Assembly (NCBI GenBank): GCA_934148995.1
Contig: CAKPDM010000002.1
Coordinates: 1-64,000 of the forward strand
DNA from: an uncultured Bacilli bacterium
GTDB taxonomy: Bacteria; Bacillota_I; Bacilli_A; RF39; UBA660
Length of the DNA: 64,000 bases
Reading direction: 5' to 3'
Shown here piece by piece: positions 37,007-45,022 of the stretch. A program made the translations under genes and the position numbers. The notes under the pieces are model-generated. The model did no database searches. It was not told where the DNA came from and worked only from the letters and a program-made list of their open reading frames with translations. Numbering within the stretch: the stretch's first letter is position 1; each line of letters begins with the position of its first letter.

Positions 37007-37456
37007 ATGAAGTTATCAAAAATGAAAAAAGAGGAATTAGAATTATTATCAAATAAAGATATTACATTTTATCTTTTAGAAGAACAAGGAAAACAAAATA
37101 CTGCAGAACTTTTCAAGAGCATTATAACTTTATTAGAACTTCCAAGTAGTACTTTTGAAGAAAAAATTGGGGATTATTATACATCACTTACCACTGATAA
37201 ACGTTTTATAATGTTAGAAGATGGTTGTTGGGATTTAAGAAGTCGTCATACATCTGACAAAATTGCTAAAATGGACGATGAAGATGAGGAAGATGAAGAA
37301 GAAACAGAAGATACAAAAGACGATATGTTATCAGATGAATTAGAAGAAGATAATTATGATTCTGGTGATGTTGATGATGATGACGACTATGTTGACCCTA
37401 ATGAAGATTTAAAAGACTTAGTTGTTGTAGATGAAGAAGAACTAGAGAATGAATAG
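37007..37456 (+). CDS. rpoE: RNA polymerase delta subunit
   Basis: Delta is a Gram-positive RNA polymerase accessory protein that increases recycling and sensitivity to initiating-NTP levels. The 149-residue protein has an N-terminal HARE-HTH domain (about residues 1-85, ending RFIMLEDGCWDLRS) and an Asp/Glu-rich disordered tail (from about residue 88). The start is ATG 37007 after GGGAGGAAAT. The argS-rpoE proximity is as in Bacillus. Confidence 0.92.
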   Translation: MKLSKMKKEELELLSNKDITFYLLEEQGKQNTAELFKSIITLLELPSSTFEEKIGDYYTSLTTDKRFIMLEDGCWDLRSRHTSDKIAKMDDEDEEDEEETEDTKDDMLSDELEEDNYDSGDVDDDDDYVDPNEDLKDLVVVDEEELENE

Positions 37457-37475
37457 TTCTTTTTATGTATAATAT

Positions 37476-37505
37476 TTGCAAGGAATATTCGAGCTATGAT
37501 ATAAT
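37476..37505 (+). promoter_or_regulatory. prfA promoter
   Basis: TTGCAA, an 18-bp spacer and TATAAT, about 30 bp upstream of the prfA start. Confidence 0.7.
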
Positions 37506-37534
37506 TAGCTAGACAAAGAAAGGACTTGGTTTAG

Positions 37535-38596
37535 ATGATAGAAAGATTAGAAGCTACTCTTACAAAGTACAATCAATTACAAAACGAATTAATGAGTGAA
37601 GATGTACTAAAAAATATTAATAAAACAAGAGAAATATCTAAAGAAATAGCAGATTTAGAAGAAGTAGTAAATGAATATAAAAGATATAAAAAAGTATTAG
37701 AGTCTATTGAAGATACTAAAGAAATGTTAAGTGATGAAGAATTAAAAGAAATAGCTAAGGAAGAATTAAAAACTCTGGAAGAAGAAAAAGAAAGTATTGA
37801 GAAAGAGTTAGAAATATTATTGATACCAAAAGATCCTAATGATTCTAAGAACGTAATTATGGAAATAAGAGGAGCAGCTGGTGGAGATGAAGCTAATATT
37901 TTTGCTGGTGATCTTTTCAGAATGTATTCAAGATATGCTGAAAAAATCGGACTTAAAACAGAAATAATTAATGCCGTAGAAGGAACAGCTGGTGGTTTTA
38001 GTCAAATAGAAGTTATGATAAAAGGACAAGGAGCTTATTCAAAACTTAAATATGAGAGTGGTTCACATAGAGTACAAAGAGTTCCAGTAACAGAAAGCAA
38101 TGGAAGAATTCAAACATCAACTGCCACTGTTCTAGTAATGCCTGAAGCTGAAGATGTTAACATAACTATCGATCCAAAAGATTTAAGAATAGACATATTT
38201 AGATCATCAGGGTGTGGTGGACAAGGAGTAAATACAACTGATAGTGCTGTTAGAATTACTCATTTGCCAACAAATACAGTTGTAACTTGTCAGAACGAAA
38301 GAAGTCAAATTCAAAATAAAGAACAAGCAATGAAAGTACTTAAAGCAAGACTTTATGATTTGGAACAACAAAAACATGACCAAGAATTAGGAAGTGAACG
38401 AAGAAGTAAAATAGGTACAGGTGATAGAGCAGAGAAAATAAGAACCTATAACTATCCACAAAATAGAGTTACAGATCATCGTATTGGTTTTACTACTAAT
38501 AATTTAGATAGAGTGATGAATGGTCAACTCGATGAAATAATTGATGCTTTAACGATGGAAGATCAAAGAAGAAAATTAGCTGGTGAAGAAGAATAA
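37535..38596 (+). CDS. prfA: peptide chain release factor 1
   Basis: RF1 (353 residues) terminates translation at UAA and UAG. The GGQ hydrolysis motif is GCGGQGVNTTDSAVR, and the codon-recognising tripeptide region lies in RVPVTES (PxT-type). The coiled N-terminal domain is Glu/Lys-rich. The product of prmC, which starts within its stop (TAATG), methylates the GGQ glutamine. Confidence 0.96.
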   Translation: MIERLEATLTKYNQLQNELMSEDVLKNINKTREISKEIADLEEVVNEYKRYKKVLESIEDTKEMLSDEELKEIAKEELKTLEEEKESIEKELEILLIPKDPNDSKNVIMEIRGAAGGDEANIFAGDLFRMYSRYAEKIGLKTEIINAVEGTAGGFSQIEVMIKGQGAYSKLKYESGSHRVQRVPVTESNGRIQTSTATVLVMPEAEDVNITIDPKDLRIDIFRSSGCGGQGVNTTDSAVRITHLPTNTVVTCQNERSQIQNKEQAMKVLKARLYDLEQQKHDQELGSERRSKIGTGDRAEKIRTYNYPQNRVTDHRIGFTTNNLDRVMNGQLDEIIDALTMEDQRRKLAGEEE

Positions 38597-39414
38597 TGAC
38601 TGTTGAAGAATTAATAGTTTATGGAAAAAGTAAAACAAGTAGTGATCATGCTAAAATGCTACTTGCTTCTTTTTTAGAAGTAAATCCTTTAGAATTACTA
38701 ACTATATTAGATAAAACAGTAGATGAAACTATTGAAAAAAAATATAAAGATTCTTTAGAAGCCCTAAGAGAAAAAAAACCAATTCAATATGTTATTGGAA
38801 ATGTTAATTTCTATGGTTCTGAGTTTATTGTAAATAATAATGTCTTGATACCACGTTTTGAAACTGAAGAATTAGTAGAACAAGTAGTTGAATACTCAAA
38901 GAAGTTTAATAAAGATAAATTGAAAATACTAGATTTAGGCTGTGGTAGTGGAGCTATTGGTCTTACTCTAAAAAAGTTAATAAAAAATAGTGATGTTACT
39001 TTAGTTGATATTTCTAAAGAGGCATTAGAAGTAGCTAAACAAAATGCTGTTAACTTAGACCTAGATGTAACTTTTATAGAAAGTGATTGGTTTTCTAATT
39101 TAGAAATTACTAAATATGATATAATCGTTTCTAATCCCCCTTACATCAAAAATGATGAACAAATAGAAGAAATTGTAAAAAATAATGAACCAGCCTTAGC
39201 TTTATACGGTGGTCAAGATGGACTTGACTGTTATAAAAAGATATTGTTTAGTATTAAATCTTATTTAAATGATGAGTATTTAATTGCTTTCGAAATTGGA
39301 GAAAGTCAAAAAGAAGAAATCACTAATCTTGTAATTAATTCTCTTCCAACAGCTATAGTTACTTGTAAAAAAGATTTGTATGGTCGAAATAGAATGATAT
39401 TTGTTAGAAATTAA
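38596..39414 (+). CDS. prmC: release factor glutamine methyltransferase
   Basis: PrmC methylates the GGQ glutamine of release factors. The 272-residue enzyme has the SAM loop LDLGCGSGAIGL and the active-site NPPY (VSNPPYIK). The N-terminal helical domain includes VIGNVNFYG. It forms the conserved prfA-prmC-spoIIR order. Confidence 0.95.
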   Translation: MTVEELIVYGKSKTSSDHAKMLLASFLEVNPLELLTILDKTVDETIEKKYKDSLEALREKKPIQYVIGNVNFYGSEFIVNNNVLIPRFETEELVEQVVEYSKKFNKDKLKILDLGCGSGAIGLTLKKLIKNSDVTLVDISKEALEVAKQNAVNLDLDVTFIESDWFSNLEITKYDIIVSNPPYIKNDEQIEEIVKNNEPALALYGGQDGLDCYKKILFSIKSYLNDEYLIAFEIGESQKEEITNLVINSLPTAIVTCKKDLYGRNRMIFVRN

Positions 39415-39431
39415 ATTAAATAAAAATAAAT

Positions 39432-39469
39432 AAATCACCAATAATATTAATAAGAAAGGTGATTTTTTT
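39432..39469 (+). promoter_or_regulatory. terminator-like hairpin covering the spoIIR ribosome-binding site
   Basis: AAATCACC (39432-39439) pairs perfectly with GGTGATTT (39458-39465), followed by T run to the ATG at 39470. The right arm contains the AAAGGTGA Shine-Dalgarno of spoIIR. It could terminate prfA-prmC transcripts or mask spoIIR translation. Confidence 0.65.
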
Positions 39470-39991
39470 ATGAAGAAAATTCTAATTCTTATAAGTTTAA
39501 TTCTTATTAGTTTATCGAGTTATAAAAGCTTTAATGAAGAAATTGTAATTCCAGATGAAGCGATAAGATTTAGAGTTGTTGCTAAATCTAATGATAAAAA
39601 AGATCAAGAAATAAAACTCAAAGTAAAAGATAATTTACAGAAGAAATTAAATGATTTATTAAAAAATAGTAGTTCTATAGAAGAAACTAGAAAGTTATTA
39701 AAAGCTAATCAAAATGAATTTTCTTTAATTGTTAAAAATACCTTATTAGTTAATAAAGATGATGATATGTATAAAGTAAAATATGGTTTAAATTATTTTC
39801 CTGAAAAGAAATACAAAGGAATAATTTATAAAGAAGGTTATTATGAATCATTAGTAGTAACAATAGGAGAAGGACAAGGTGAAAATTGGTGGTGTGTTTT
39901 ATTCCCTCCATTTTGTTTATTAGATGAAGAAAATAAAACAGAAGTAGAATATCATTTTTATATAAAAGATATGTTGGAAAAATACTTCTAA
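39470..39991 (+). CDS. spoIIR: stage II sporulation protein R
   Basis: SpoIIR is secreted from the forespore and triggers SpoIIGA to process pro-sigma-E. The product has 173 residues with an N-terminal signal segment (ILILISLILISLSSY). Family hallmarks are AIRFRVVAKSNDKKDQEIKL (first half conserved in SpoIIR) and the strongly conserved GEGQGENWWCVLFPPFC. The location after prmC is as in B. subtilis. The gene indicates endospore formation or recent ancestry of it. Confidence 0.9.
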   Translation: MKKILILISLILISLSSYKSFNEEIVIPDEAIRFRVVAKSNDKKDQEIKLKVKDNLQKKLNDLLKNSSSIEETRKLLKANQNEFSLIVKNTLLVNKDDDMYKVKYGLNYFPEKKYKGIIYKEGYYESLVVTIGEGQGENWWCVLFPPFCLLDEENKTEVEYHFYIKDMLEKYF

Positions 39992-40000
39992 TAACTATAC

Positions 40001-40025
40001 TTCCTACATAAATTCTAAGTAGGAG
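40001..40025 (+). promoter_or_regulatory. hairpin masking the mntP ribosome-binding site
   Basis: TTCCTAC pairs with GTAGGAG (one wobble), covering the AGGAGG of mntP. No yybP-ykoY manganese riboswitch structure fits in the 39-bp gap. Confidence 0.35.
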
Positions 40026-40030
40026 GCACT

Positions 40031-40573
40031 ATGAATTTAGGACAATTAATAATTATTTCGATTAGTTTGAGTATGGATGCTTTCTCTTTAGCAATTATCT
40101 ATGGAACGGTTGGACTTGAGAAAAAAATGACTAACTTATTAAGTTTGATGGTAGGTACATTTCATTTTTTTATGCCAATTCTTGGAAGTGTAGTAGGTAT
40201 TTTTCTTTTAGAATCATTTATTCCTAATCCAGATTTGTTAATTGGAATAATATTTACGATACTAGCGTGTGAGATGCTTTTTGGTATTAAAGATTTAAAT
40301 AATAATAAAACTAGTATTACAGGAATTTATCAAGCATTATTGTTTGCTTTTAGTGTTAGTATTGATAGTTTTTCAATGGGGATAGGTCTTGGACTTCATG
40401 AAGAAAATATTGTTTTATGTGGATTATTATTTTCTATATTTAGTTTTTTGTTTACGAAATTAGGTTTAGATTTTGGCCGAAAACTAACAATTAAATTTGG
40501 AAAAATTGCTAATATTGTAGGAAGTATTCTTCTTTTAATCTTAGGAATAAAATATTTAATTTTTAATGTATAA
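40031..40573 (+). CDS. mntP: MntP-family manganese efflux pump
   Basis: A 180-residue protein of six predicted membrane helices. The two-fold repeat with acidic motifs is visible: SMDAFSLAI in helix 1 and SIDSFSMGIGLG in helix 4. MntP exports Mn2+; the sporulation protein YtaF is a related alternative. The gene sits where ywlD (mntP) lies in B. subtilis, downstream of spoIIR. Strong AGGAGG start site. Confidence 0.8.
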   Translation: MNLGQLIIISISLSMDAFSLAIIYGTVGLEKKMTNLLSLMVGTFHFFMPILGSVVGIFLLESFIPNPDLLIGIIFTILACEMLFGIKDLNNNKTSITGIYQALLFAFSVSIDSFSMGIGLGLHEENIVLCGLLFSIFSFLFTKLGLDFGRKLTIKFGKIANIVGSILLLILGIKYLIFNV

Positions 40574-40612
40574 ATTTTTTGGATATTGCTAATAGTATTA
40601 AGGGAGGCAAAT

Positions 40613-40768
40613 ATGAAAAATCAAAATAAAAATAATAAACCAAGAGAAACAGGAAAAATAAAAAATTGTCCTAGTGCAAAAGAAGTAAATGAAAAAGAAA
40701 TGTTTTCTCTTAAAGATGATTGTCCTAAAGATAATATTGAAAATCAAGAAGAAAATCAAAAAAATTAA
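40613..40768 (+). CDS. small hydrophilic protein, unknown
   Basis: A 51-residue, Asn/Lys/Glu-rich protein with two cysteines (KNCPSAK and DDCPKDN). It has a perfect GGGAGG Shine-Dalgarno seven bases before the ATG and its own terminator, which supports translation. I recognise no family. A repeated C-P motif may bind metal or form a disulfide. Confidence 0.5.
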   Translation: MKNQNKNNKPRETGKIKNCPSAKEVNEKEMFSLKDDCPKDNIENQEENQKN

Positions 40769-40770
40769 AG

Positions 40771-40799
40771 GAAATTCAGCATTTGAATTTCTTTTTTTT
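40771..40799 (+). terminator. terminator after the small ORF
   Basis: GAAATTCA/TGAATTTC stem with a five-base loop and a T8 tract. Confidence 0.85.
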
Positions 40800-40826
40800 G
40801 ACAAAAGCTCTATTTTTCTTTATTAT
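40798..40826 (+). promoter_or_regulatory. murA promoter
   Basis: TTGACA overlapping the end of the preceding T tract, a 17-bp spacer and TATTAT. It gives a leader of about 90 nt before murA. A second TATAAT-like sequence lies near 40899. Confidence 0.6.
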
Positions 40827-40925
40827 ATAGATGTAAGAATTATCTTTGGAGTCATTTTGATTTTCTTGATAGGTAGCAACAAAATAAAAAATAGTAATAT
40901 AATATAGCGAAAGAGAGTAAGATAT

Positions 40926-42179
40926 ATGAAGTTATTAGAGATTAATGGTGGAAAAAAATTAACTGGTACCATCAGAGTTAGTGGAGCAAAAAATAGTGCT
41001 GTAGCATTAATACCAGCAGCAATTTTATCAGATGAAGAAGTAACAATTTGTAATGTCCCAGATATTACTGATACAGAAGCATTATGTGAAATATTGTCAT
41101 TTTTAGGAGCAAGAGTTAAAAGAGCAAGTGAAACTATTGTAATAGATTCTAAAGAAATAGAAAACAAAGAAATACCTGCTACTCTTGCAAAAAAACTTCG
41201 TGCATCATATTATTTTATGGGTGCATTATTAGGTAAATATAAAAAAGTTACTATGTCATTACCAGGCGGATGTTCTATTGGAGCACGCCCAATTAACTTG
41301 CATTTAAAAGGTTTTGAAGCTTTAGGAGCGAAGGTAACAAATAAAGATAATTGTTATATTGTAGAAGCTGATGAATTAAAAGGAAATAATATTTACTTGG
41401 ATTTTGCTAGTGTTGGAGCAACTATTAATATAATGTTAGCAGCAGTAAAAGCGAAGGGAAAAACAATTATAGATAATGCTGCTAAAGAACCAGAAATCGT
41501 AAATGTTGCAACTTTATTAAACAATATGGGTGCAAAAATAAGAGGAGCAGGAACTTCAAGTATTGAAATTGAAGGAGTTGACTATCTGGGAAAATGCTTT
41601 CATGAGGTAATACCAGATAGAATTGAAGCAGGAACTTATGTAATCTTAGGAGCAGCCGTTGGCGAAAACTTGAAAGTAGATAATATTATTCCTGAGCATA
41701 TTGAATCATTAACTAGTAAATTAGAGGAAATGGGTGCTTTTTTAGATATAGGTTCAGACTATATTATTGTTAGTAGACAAGATAATTATAAATCGATTCA
41801 TGTAAAGACCCAGACATATCCTGGTTTTCCTACTGATTTACAACAACCACTTACTCCATTATTAACAGCTTGTAAAGGACAAAGTAAGATAGAAGAAACT
41901 ATCTATGAAAATAGATTTATGCATATACCTTATTTAAATTCTATGGGTGCAGATATAAGAGTTAAAAATCAAACTTCTACCATTGTTGGTCCTACTAAAT
42001 TAGTTGGTTGCGATGTAGTAGCAACTGATTTAAGAGCAGGTGCATCTTTAGTAATAGCTGGTTTGATGGCTGAAGGTACTACAAAGATAACAAATGTTGA
42101 ACATATTCTAAGAGGATATGAAAATATCGTAGAAAAATTAACTAATGTTGGTGCTAAAGTAGAAATTAGAGAAATATAA
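40926..42179 (+). CDS. murA: UDP-N-acetylglucosamine 1-carboxyvinyltransferase
   Basis: MurA performs the first committed step of peptidoglycan synthesis, transferring enolpyruvate from PEP to UDP-GlcNAc. The 417-residue product has VSGAKNSAVALIPAAIL and the catalytic loop GGCSIGARPINLH, with the fosfomycin-target cysteine present. DLRAGASLVIAGL is also typical. It neighbours rpiB, spoIIQ and mbl, as murAA does in B. subtilis. Confidence 0.96.
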   Translation: MKLLEINGGKKLTGTIRVSGAKNSAVALIPAAILSDEEVTICNVPDITDTEALCEILSFLGARVKRASETIVIDSKEIENKEIPATLAKKLRASYYFMGALLGKYKKVTMSLPGGCSIGARPINLHLKGFEALGAKVTNKDNCYIVEADELKGNNIYLDFASVGATINIMLAAVKAKGKTIIDNAAKEPEIVNVATLLNNMGAKIRGAGTSSIEIEGVDYLGKCFHEVIPDRIEAGTYVILGAAVGENLKVDNIIPEHIESLTSKLEEMGAFLDIGSDYIIVSRQDNYKSIHVKTQTYPGFPTDLQQPLTPLLTACKGQSKIEETIYENRFMHIPYLNSMGADIRVKNQTSTIVGPTKLVGCDVVATDLRAGASLVIAGLMAEGTTKITNVEHILRGYENIVEKLTNVGAKVEIREI

Positions 42180-42211
42180 TATTATGACTCTAATTTTTTT
42201 AGGTGATAAAA

Positions 42212-42961
42212 ATGAAACACAAGAAATTAATAGTTTTTATACTATTACTTCTAATAATTTATTTTATTTATATTACATTTCATGATGATAAAATTAATTA
42301 CTTATCAATTGGTGATTTTTTATCAGTAGGAGTTAATGCTTACAATGAAAAAAGCTATGGTTATAGTGATTACATAGCTAATTATTTAAAGGAAAAAGAC
42401 TTATTAAAAAATTATAGCAAGGATTTTGCTAATACTGATTTTCGAATATCTGATTTACAGCATCAGTTAGATATGAATCAAGTCATTAATAAACAAAATA
42501 AGTCATTATCTTTCAAAAAATGTTTAAGAGAAGCAGATTTAGTAACAATATCAATAGGTGCAAATGATTTGTTGACAGAAATTAATATGTCAACAAGTGA
42601 TATAGAAGTAATAGAAGAAGATAAAATATTAGAAATCTTTTCTGATAAAATGTTAGATTTTGAAAAATTATTAAAAGATATTAGAAAATATAATAATGAA
42701 GAAATAATAGTTTTAGGTTATTATAATCCTTATGAATACAAAAAAATAATTCCAGATAGAATTTTCAATTATTTTGATAATAAAATGAAAAATATTACAG
42801 AAAAGTATGATATTAAATTTATTTCCTTATTTCAGTTATTCAAAAATAATGAAAACTATTTGCCGAATCCTATAAATATTCATCCTTCAACTTTGGGTTA
42901 TGAAGCCATATATAAGCAAATAGTAAAGCAACTTGCCCAAAAAACACTTGCCTTTCACTAA
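42212..42961 (+). CDS. SGNH/GDSL-hydrolase-like membrane-anchored protein, catalytic Ser missing
   Basis: A 249-residue protein with an N-terminal membrane anchor (LIVFILLLLIIYFIYI). Block I reads SIGDFLSVGVNA, where an active enzyme has GDSL; the nucleophile position is Phe. Block III (ISIGANDLL) and block V (IHPSTLGYEAI) with the Asp/His dyad are intact. It resembles YpmR-type exported lipase/esterase proteins. It is either inactive or uses the Ser two residues on. The ATG at 42212 follows AGGTGATAAAA. Confidence 0.75.
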   Translation: MKHKKLIVFILLLLIIYFIYITFHDDKINYLSIGDFLSVGVNAYNEKSYGYSDYIANYLKEKDLLKNYSKDFANTDFRISDLQHQLDMNQVINKQNKSLSFKKCLREADLVTISIGANDLLTEINMSTSDIEVIEEDKILEIFSDKMLDFEKLLKDIRKYNNEEIIVLGYYNPYEYKKIIPDRIFNYFDNKMKNITEKYDIKFISLFQLFKNNENYLPNPINIHPSTLGYEAIYKQIVKQLAQKTLAFH

Positions 42962-43035
42962 AAAGTTTGATATATTATTAGCGGTTAGTCAATTACTATG
43001 ATATTTAATGTATCATGGCGGAAGGAGAGAAGAAA

Positions 43036-43254
43036 ATGAAAAAAGGAATTCATCCAGATTATAAGACTTGTAAAGTAACTTGTGCTTGTGGAGAAACATT
43101 TGAAGTAAAATCAAATAAAGAAGAACTAAATGTTGAAGTTTGTTCTAAATGTCATCCTTTCTATACAGGAAAGCAATCACGTGCTTCACGTACAGGTCGT
43201 GTTGATAAGTTTAATAAAAAGTATGGTTATAGTCAAGATCAAGAAGAAGCTTAA
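43036..43254 (+). CDS. rpmE: 50S ribosomal protein L31 (zinc form)
   Basis: A 72-residue L31 starting [20 protein letters not shown], with [10 protein letters not shown]. The four cysteines make it the zinc-binding type. A GGAAGGAGAG Shine-Dalgarno fixes the ATG at 43036. Confidence 0.96.
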   Translation: MKKGIHPDYKTCKVTCACGETFEVKSNKEELNVEVCSKCHPFYTGKQSRASRTGRVDKFNKKYGYSQDQEEA

Positions 43255-43268
43255 TTGCTTCTTTTTTC
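43244..43268 (+). terminator. rpmE terminator
   Basis: AAGAAGC/GCTTCTT stem overlapping the stop codon, followed by T tract. Confidence 0.75.
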
Positions 43269-43343
43269 TTGCTATTAAAACTAAAAAATGATATTCTCAA
43301 TGTGTTGATAAAGATATCTTTCTAGAAGAGTATGAACAATTTC

Positions 43344-43452
43344 TGTGGAAAAAGTAAAATATACAAGAAAGTTATCAACAAAGCCTGTGGAAAAAGTATT
43401 TTATGGTTTTGCTTGTGGAAAAAAACTTATTAAATATAATAATTGTGGAAAA
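43344..43452. promoter_or_regulatory. DnaA-box cluster over the rpiB promoter
   Basis: Four identical boxes TGTGGAAAA at 43344, 43386, 43414 and 43444 share one orientation, and TTATCAACA lies at 43372. The rpiB promoter TTGTGG-16 bp-TATAAT (43413-43440) overlaps the third box and precedes the fourth. The cluster is 34 kb from oriC. It could repress rpiB or titrate DnaA, like the DnaA-box clusters of B. subtilis. Confidence 0.75.
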
Positions 43453-43462
43453 GAGGAAAAAT

Positions 43463-43909
43463 ATGAGAATAGGAATAACATCTGATCATAGAGGATTTAA
43501 ATTGAAAAATGAATTATTTAAAAAATTAGAAGAAGAATATGACATTGTTGATTTTGGAACATTTAGCGAAGAAAGTGTTGATTATCCTGATTATGCTTTT
43601 AAATTAGGTGAAGAAGTAGCTACTAAAAATCTTGATTATGGTATTGCTATATGTGGAAGTGGAATTGGAATAAGTATAGCTTGCAATAAAGTAAAAGGAG
43701 TACGAGCTGCTAGAGTAGTAACATTAGATGATGTTTTTGAAACAAGAAATGATAATGATGCCAATATAATTTGTCTTAGTGAAAAAAATACTATTGAAAA
43801 AGCGTACAATTTAGTTAAAAAATTTATTGAAACACCTTTTTCAAAAGTAGAAAGACATCAAAGAAGAATAGATAAAATTACAAAATATGAGGAAAATAAT
43901 GAGTGCTAA
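43463..43909 (+). CDS. rpiB: ribose-5-phosphate isomerase B
   Basis: RpiB interconverts ribose 5-phosphate and ribulose 5-phosphate. The 148-residue product begins MRIGITSDHRGFKLK. The catalytic cysteine lies in AICGSGIGISIACNK and the R-H pair in VERHQRRI. The start at 43463 is set by AGAGGAAAAAT. The adjacent murA and spoIIQ context agrees with B. subtilis ywlF. Promoter embedded in DnaA boxes (see 43344-43452). Confidence 0.94.
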   Translation: MRIGITSDHRGFKLKNELFKKLEEEYDIVDFGTFSEESVDYPDYAFKLGEEVATKNLDYGIAICGSGIGISIACNKVKGVRAARVVTLDDVFETRNDNDANIICLSEKNTIEKAYNLVKKFIETPFSKVERHQRRIDKITKYEENNEC

Positions 43910-44096
43910 GTATTTTATTTATATATTAGTAGCAATACTAGTGATTTGGTCTTTTGATTCTTTAAATATAAACTCCTTCTTTAAAAAAAATAAAGTATTA
44001 CAAGCAAGAGTAATGTATTTTTTGTTAGCATTATCAATTATATACTTAGTTACTAATTTTATTTGGGATTTCTTTAATGCTTCAAAAATTTTTTAA
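43899..44096 (+). CDS. DUF1146 (YwzB-like) small membrane protein
   Basis: A 65-residue protein with two transmembrane helices separated by FFKKNKVLQARVMYFLLA, the DUF1146 core (K-N-K-V-Q-A-R). Function is unknown; the family lies near murA and spoIID in Bacilli, as here. GAGGAAAATA precedes the ATG at 43899, which overlaps rpiB by 11 bp. Confidence 0.75.
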   Translation: MSAKYFIYILVAILVIWSFDSLNINSFFKKNKVLQARVMYFLLALSIIYLVTNFIWDFFNASKIF

Positions 44097-44147
44097 AAAA
44101 TAGTATAATTTTCATCTTTTCGGTAAAACTTTAAATGAGGTGAAAAT

Positions 44148-44849
44148 ATGAAAAGATGGAAATTGAAAAAAGGTGCAATAATTGGAATTTATACTGCTAT
44201 CTTTGTTTTTACAGGATTAGGAGCTTATTTTGTTAGTCAAAATATGAAGAATGATTTAAAACAAAATGAACAAGTCGAGCACGTTAATAGTTCTATTTTA
44301 GATAAAGATGAAGATATAGAAGTAATAAATGAAACTCCAAAAATGATAAAACCTTTCAAGGATGAGTCAGTTGCTACAACTAAATATTTTTATAATTACC
44401 AAGCAGATAATGCAACACAAGAAAAATCAATATTGTATCATGAAAATACGTACATTCAAAATTCTGGAATGGACTTTACTAAAAATGAAACATTTGAGGT
44501 AATAGCTGTTTTAGATGGTACAGTTGTTAATGTAAAAGAAGATGAACTACTTGGTAAAATAGTAGAGATACAACATGATAATAATTTAGTTAGTAGTTAT
44601 CAAAGTTTAGGTGATGTATCTGTCAAGAAAAATGATACAGTAAAGCAAGGTCAAATAATAGGAAAAAGTGGTACTAATAGTATTGATAAAGAGCTAGGAA
44701 ATCATCTACACTTTGAGCTTTATCTAAATAGTCAAGTAGTTAATCCAGAAGATTATTTTGATAAAGAAATAAAAATAGAAACTACAACTGATAAAAATTC
44801 AACAACTGATAGTACCATGAGCAATCAAGAAACAAATCAAGCTGAGTAA
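44148..44849 (+). CDS. spoIIQ: SpoIIQ-type M23-fold sporulation protein
   Basis: A 233-residue type II membrane protein: an N-terminal anchor (IIGIYTAIFVFTGLGAYFV), an extracytoplasmic LytM domain (about residues 100-205) and a Thr/Asn-rich tail. Segments VLDGTVVNVKEDELLGK and SSYQSLGDVSVKKNDTVKQG resemble B. subtilis SpoIIQ, which pairs with SpoIIIAH around the forespore. The first zinc histidine is replaced (QNSGMDF instead of HxGxD), while HLHFEL remains, so it is probably inactive, as in B. subtilis. It precedes mbl, as in Bacillus, but spoIIID is missing between them. Confidence 0.82.
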   Translation: MKRWKLKKGAIIGIYTAIFVFTGLGAYFVSQNMKNDLKQNEQVEHVNSSILDKDEDIEVINETPKMIKPFKDESVATTKYFYNYQADNATQEKSILYHENTYIQNSGMDFTKNETFEVIAVLDGTVVNVKEDELLGKIVEIQHDNNLVSSYQSLGDVSVKKNDTVKQGQIIGKSGTNSIDKELGNHLHFELYLNSQVVNPEDYFDKEIKIETTTDKNSTTDSTMSNQETNQAE

Positions 44850-44854
44850 TTATT

Positions 44855-44888
44855 AAGATGATGATTTTGATAAACTATCATCTTTTTA
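44855..44888 (+). terminator. spoIIQ terminator
   Basis: AAGATGAT/ATCATCTT stem with T tract. Confidence 0.7.
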
Positions 44889-44968
44889 TATATTTTTAAA
44901 GTAATAAACATCATTTATTGTGTATATATTTAGAATAGTAGGAAAAACTAATTTTGATGGGAAATTAA

Positions 44969-44997
44969 TTTACAACTAAATGAAAGTTTGTTAAAAT
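44969..44997 (+). promoter_or_regulatory. mbl promoter
   Basis: TTTACA, a 17-bp spacer and TAAAAT, 25 bp upstream of mbl. Confidence 0.6.
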
Positions 44998-45022
44998 ATT
45001 AACAGTAAAAGGACGTGATAGG

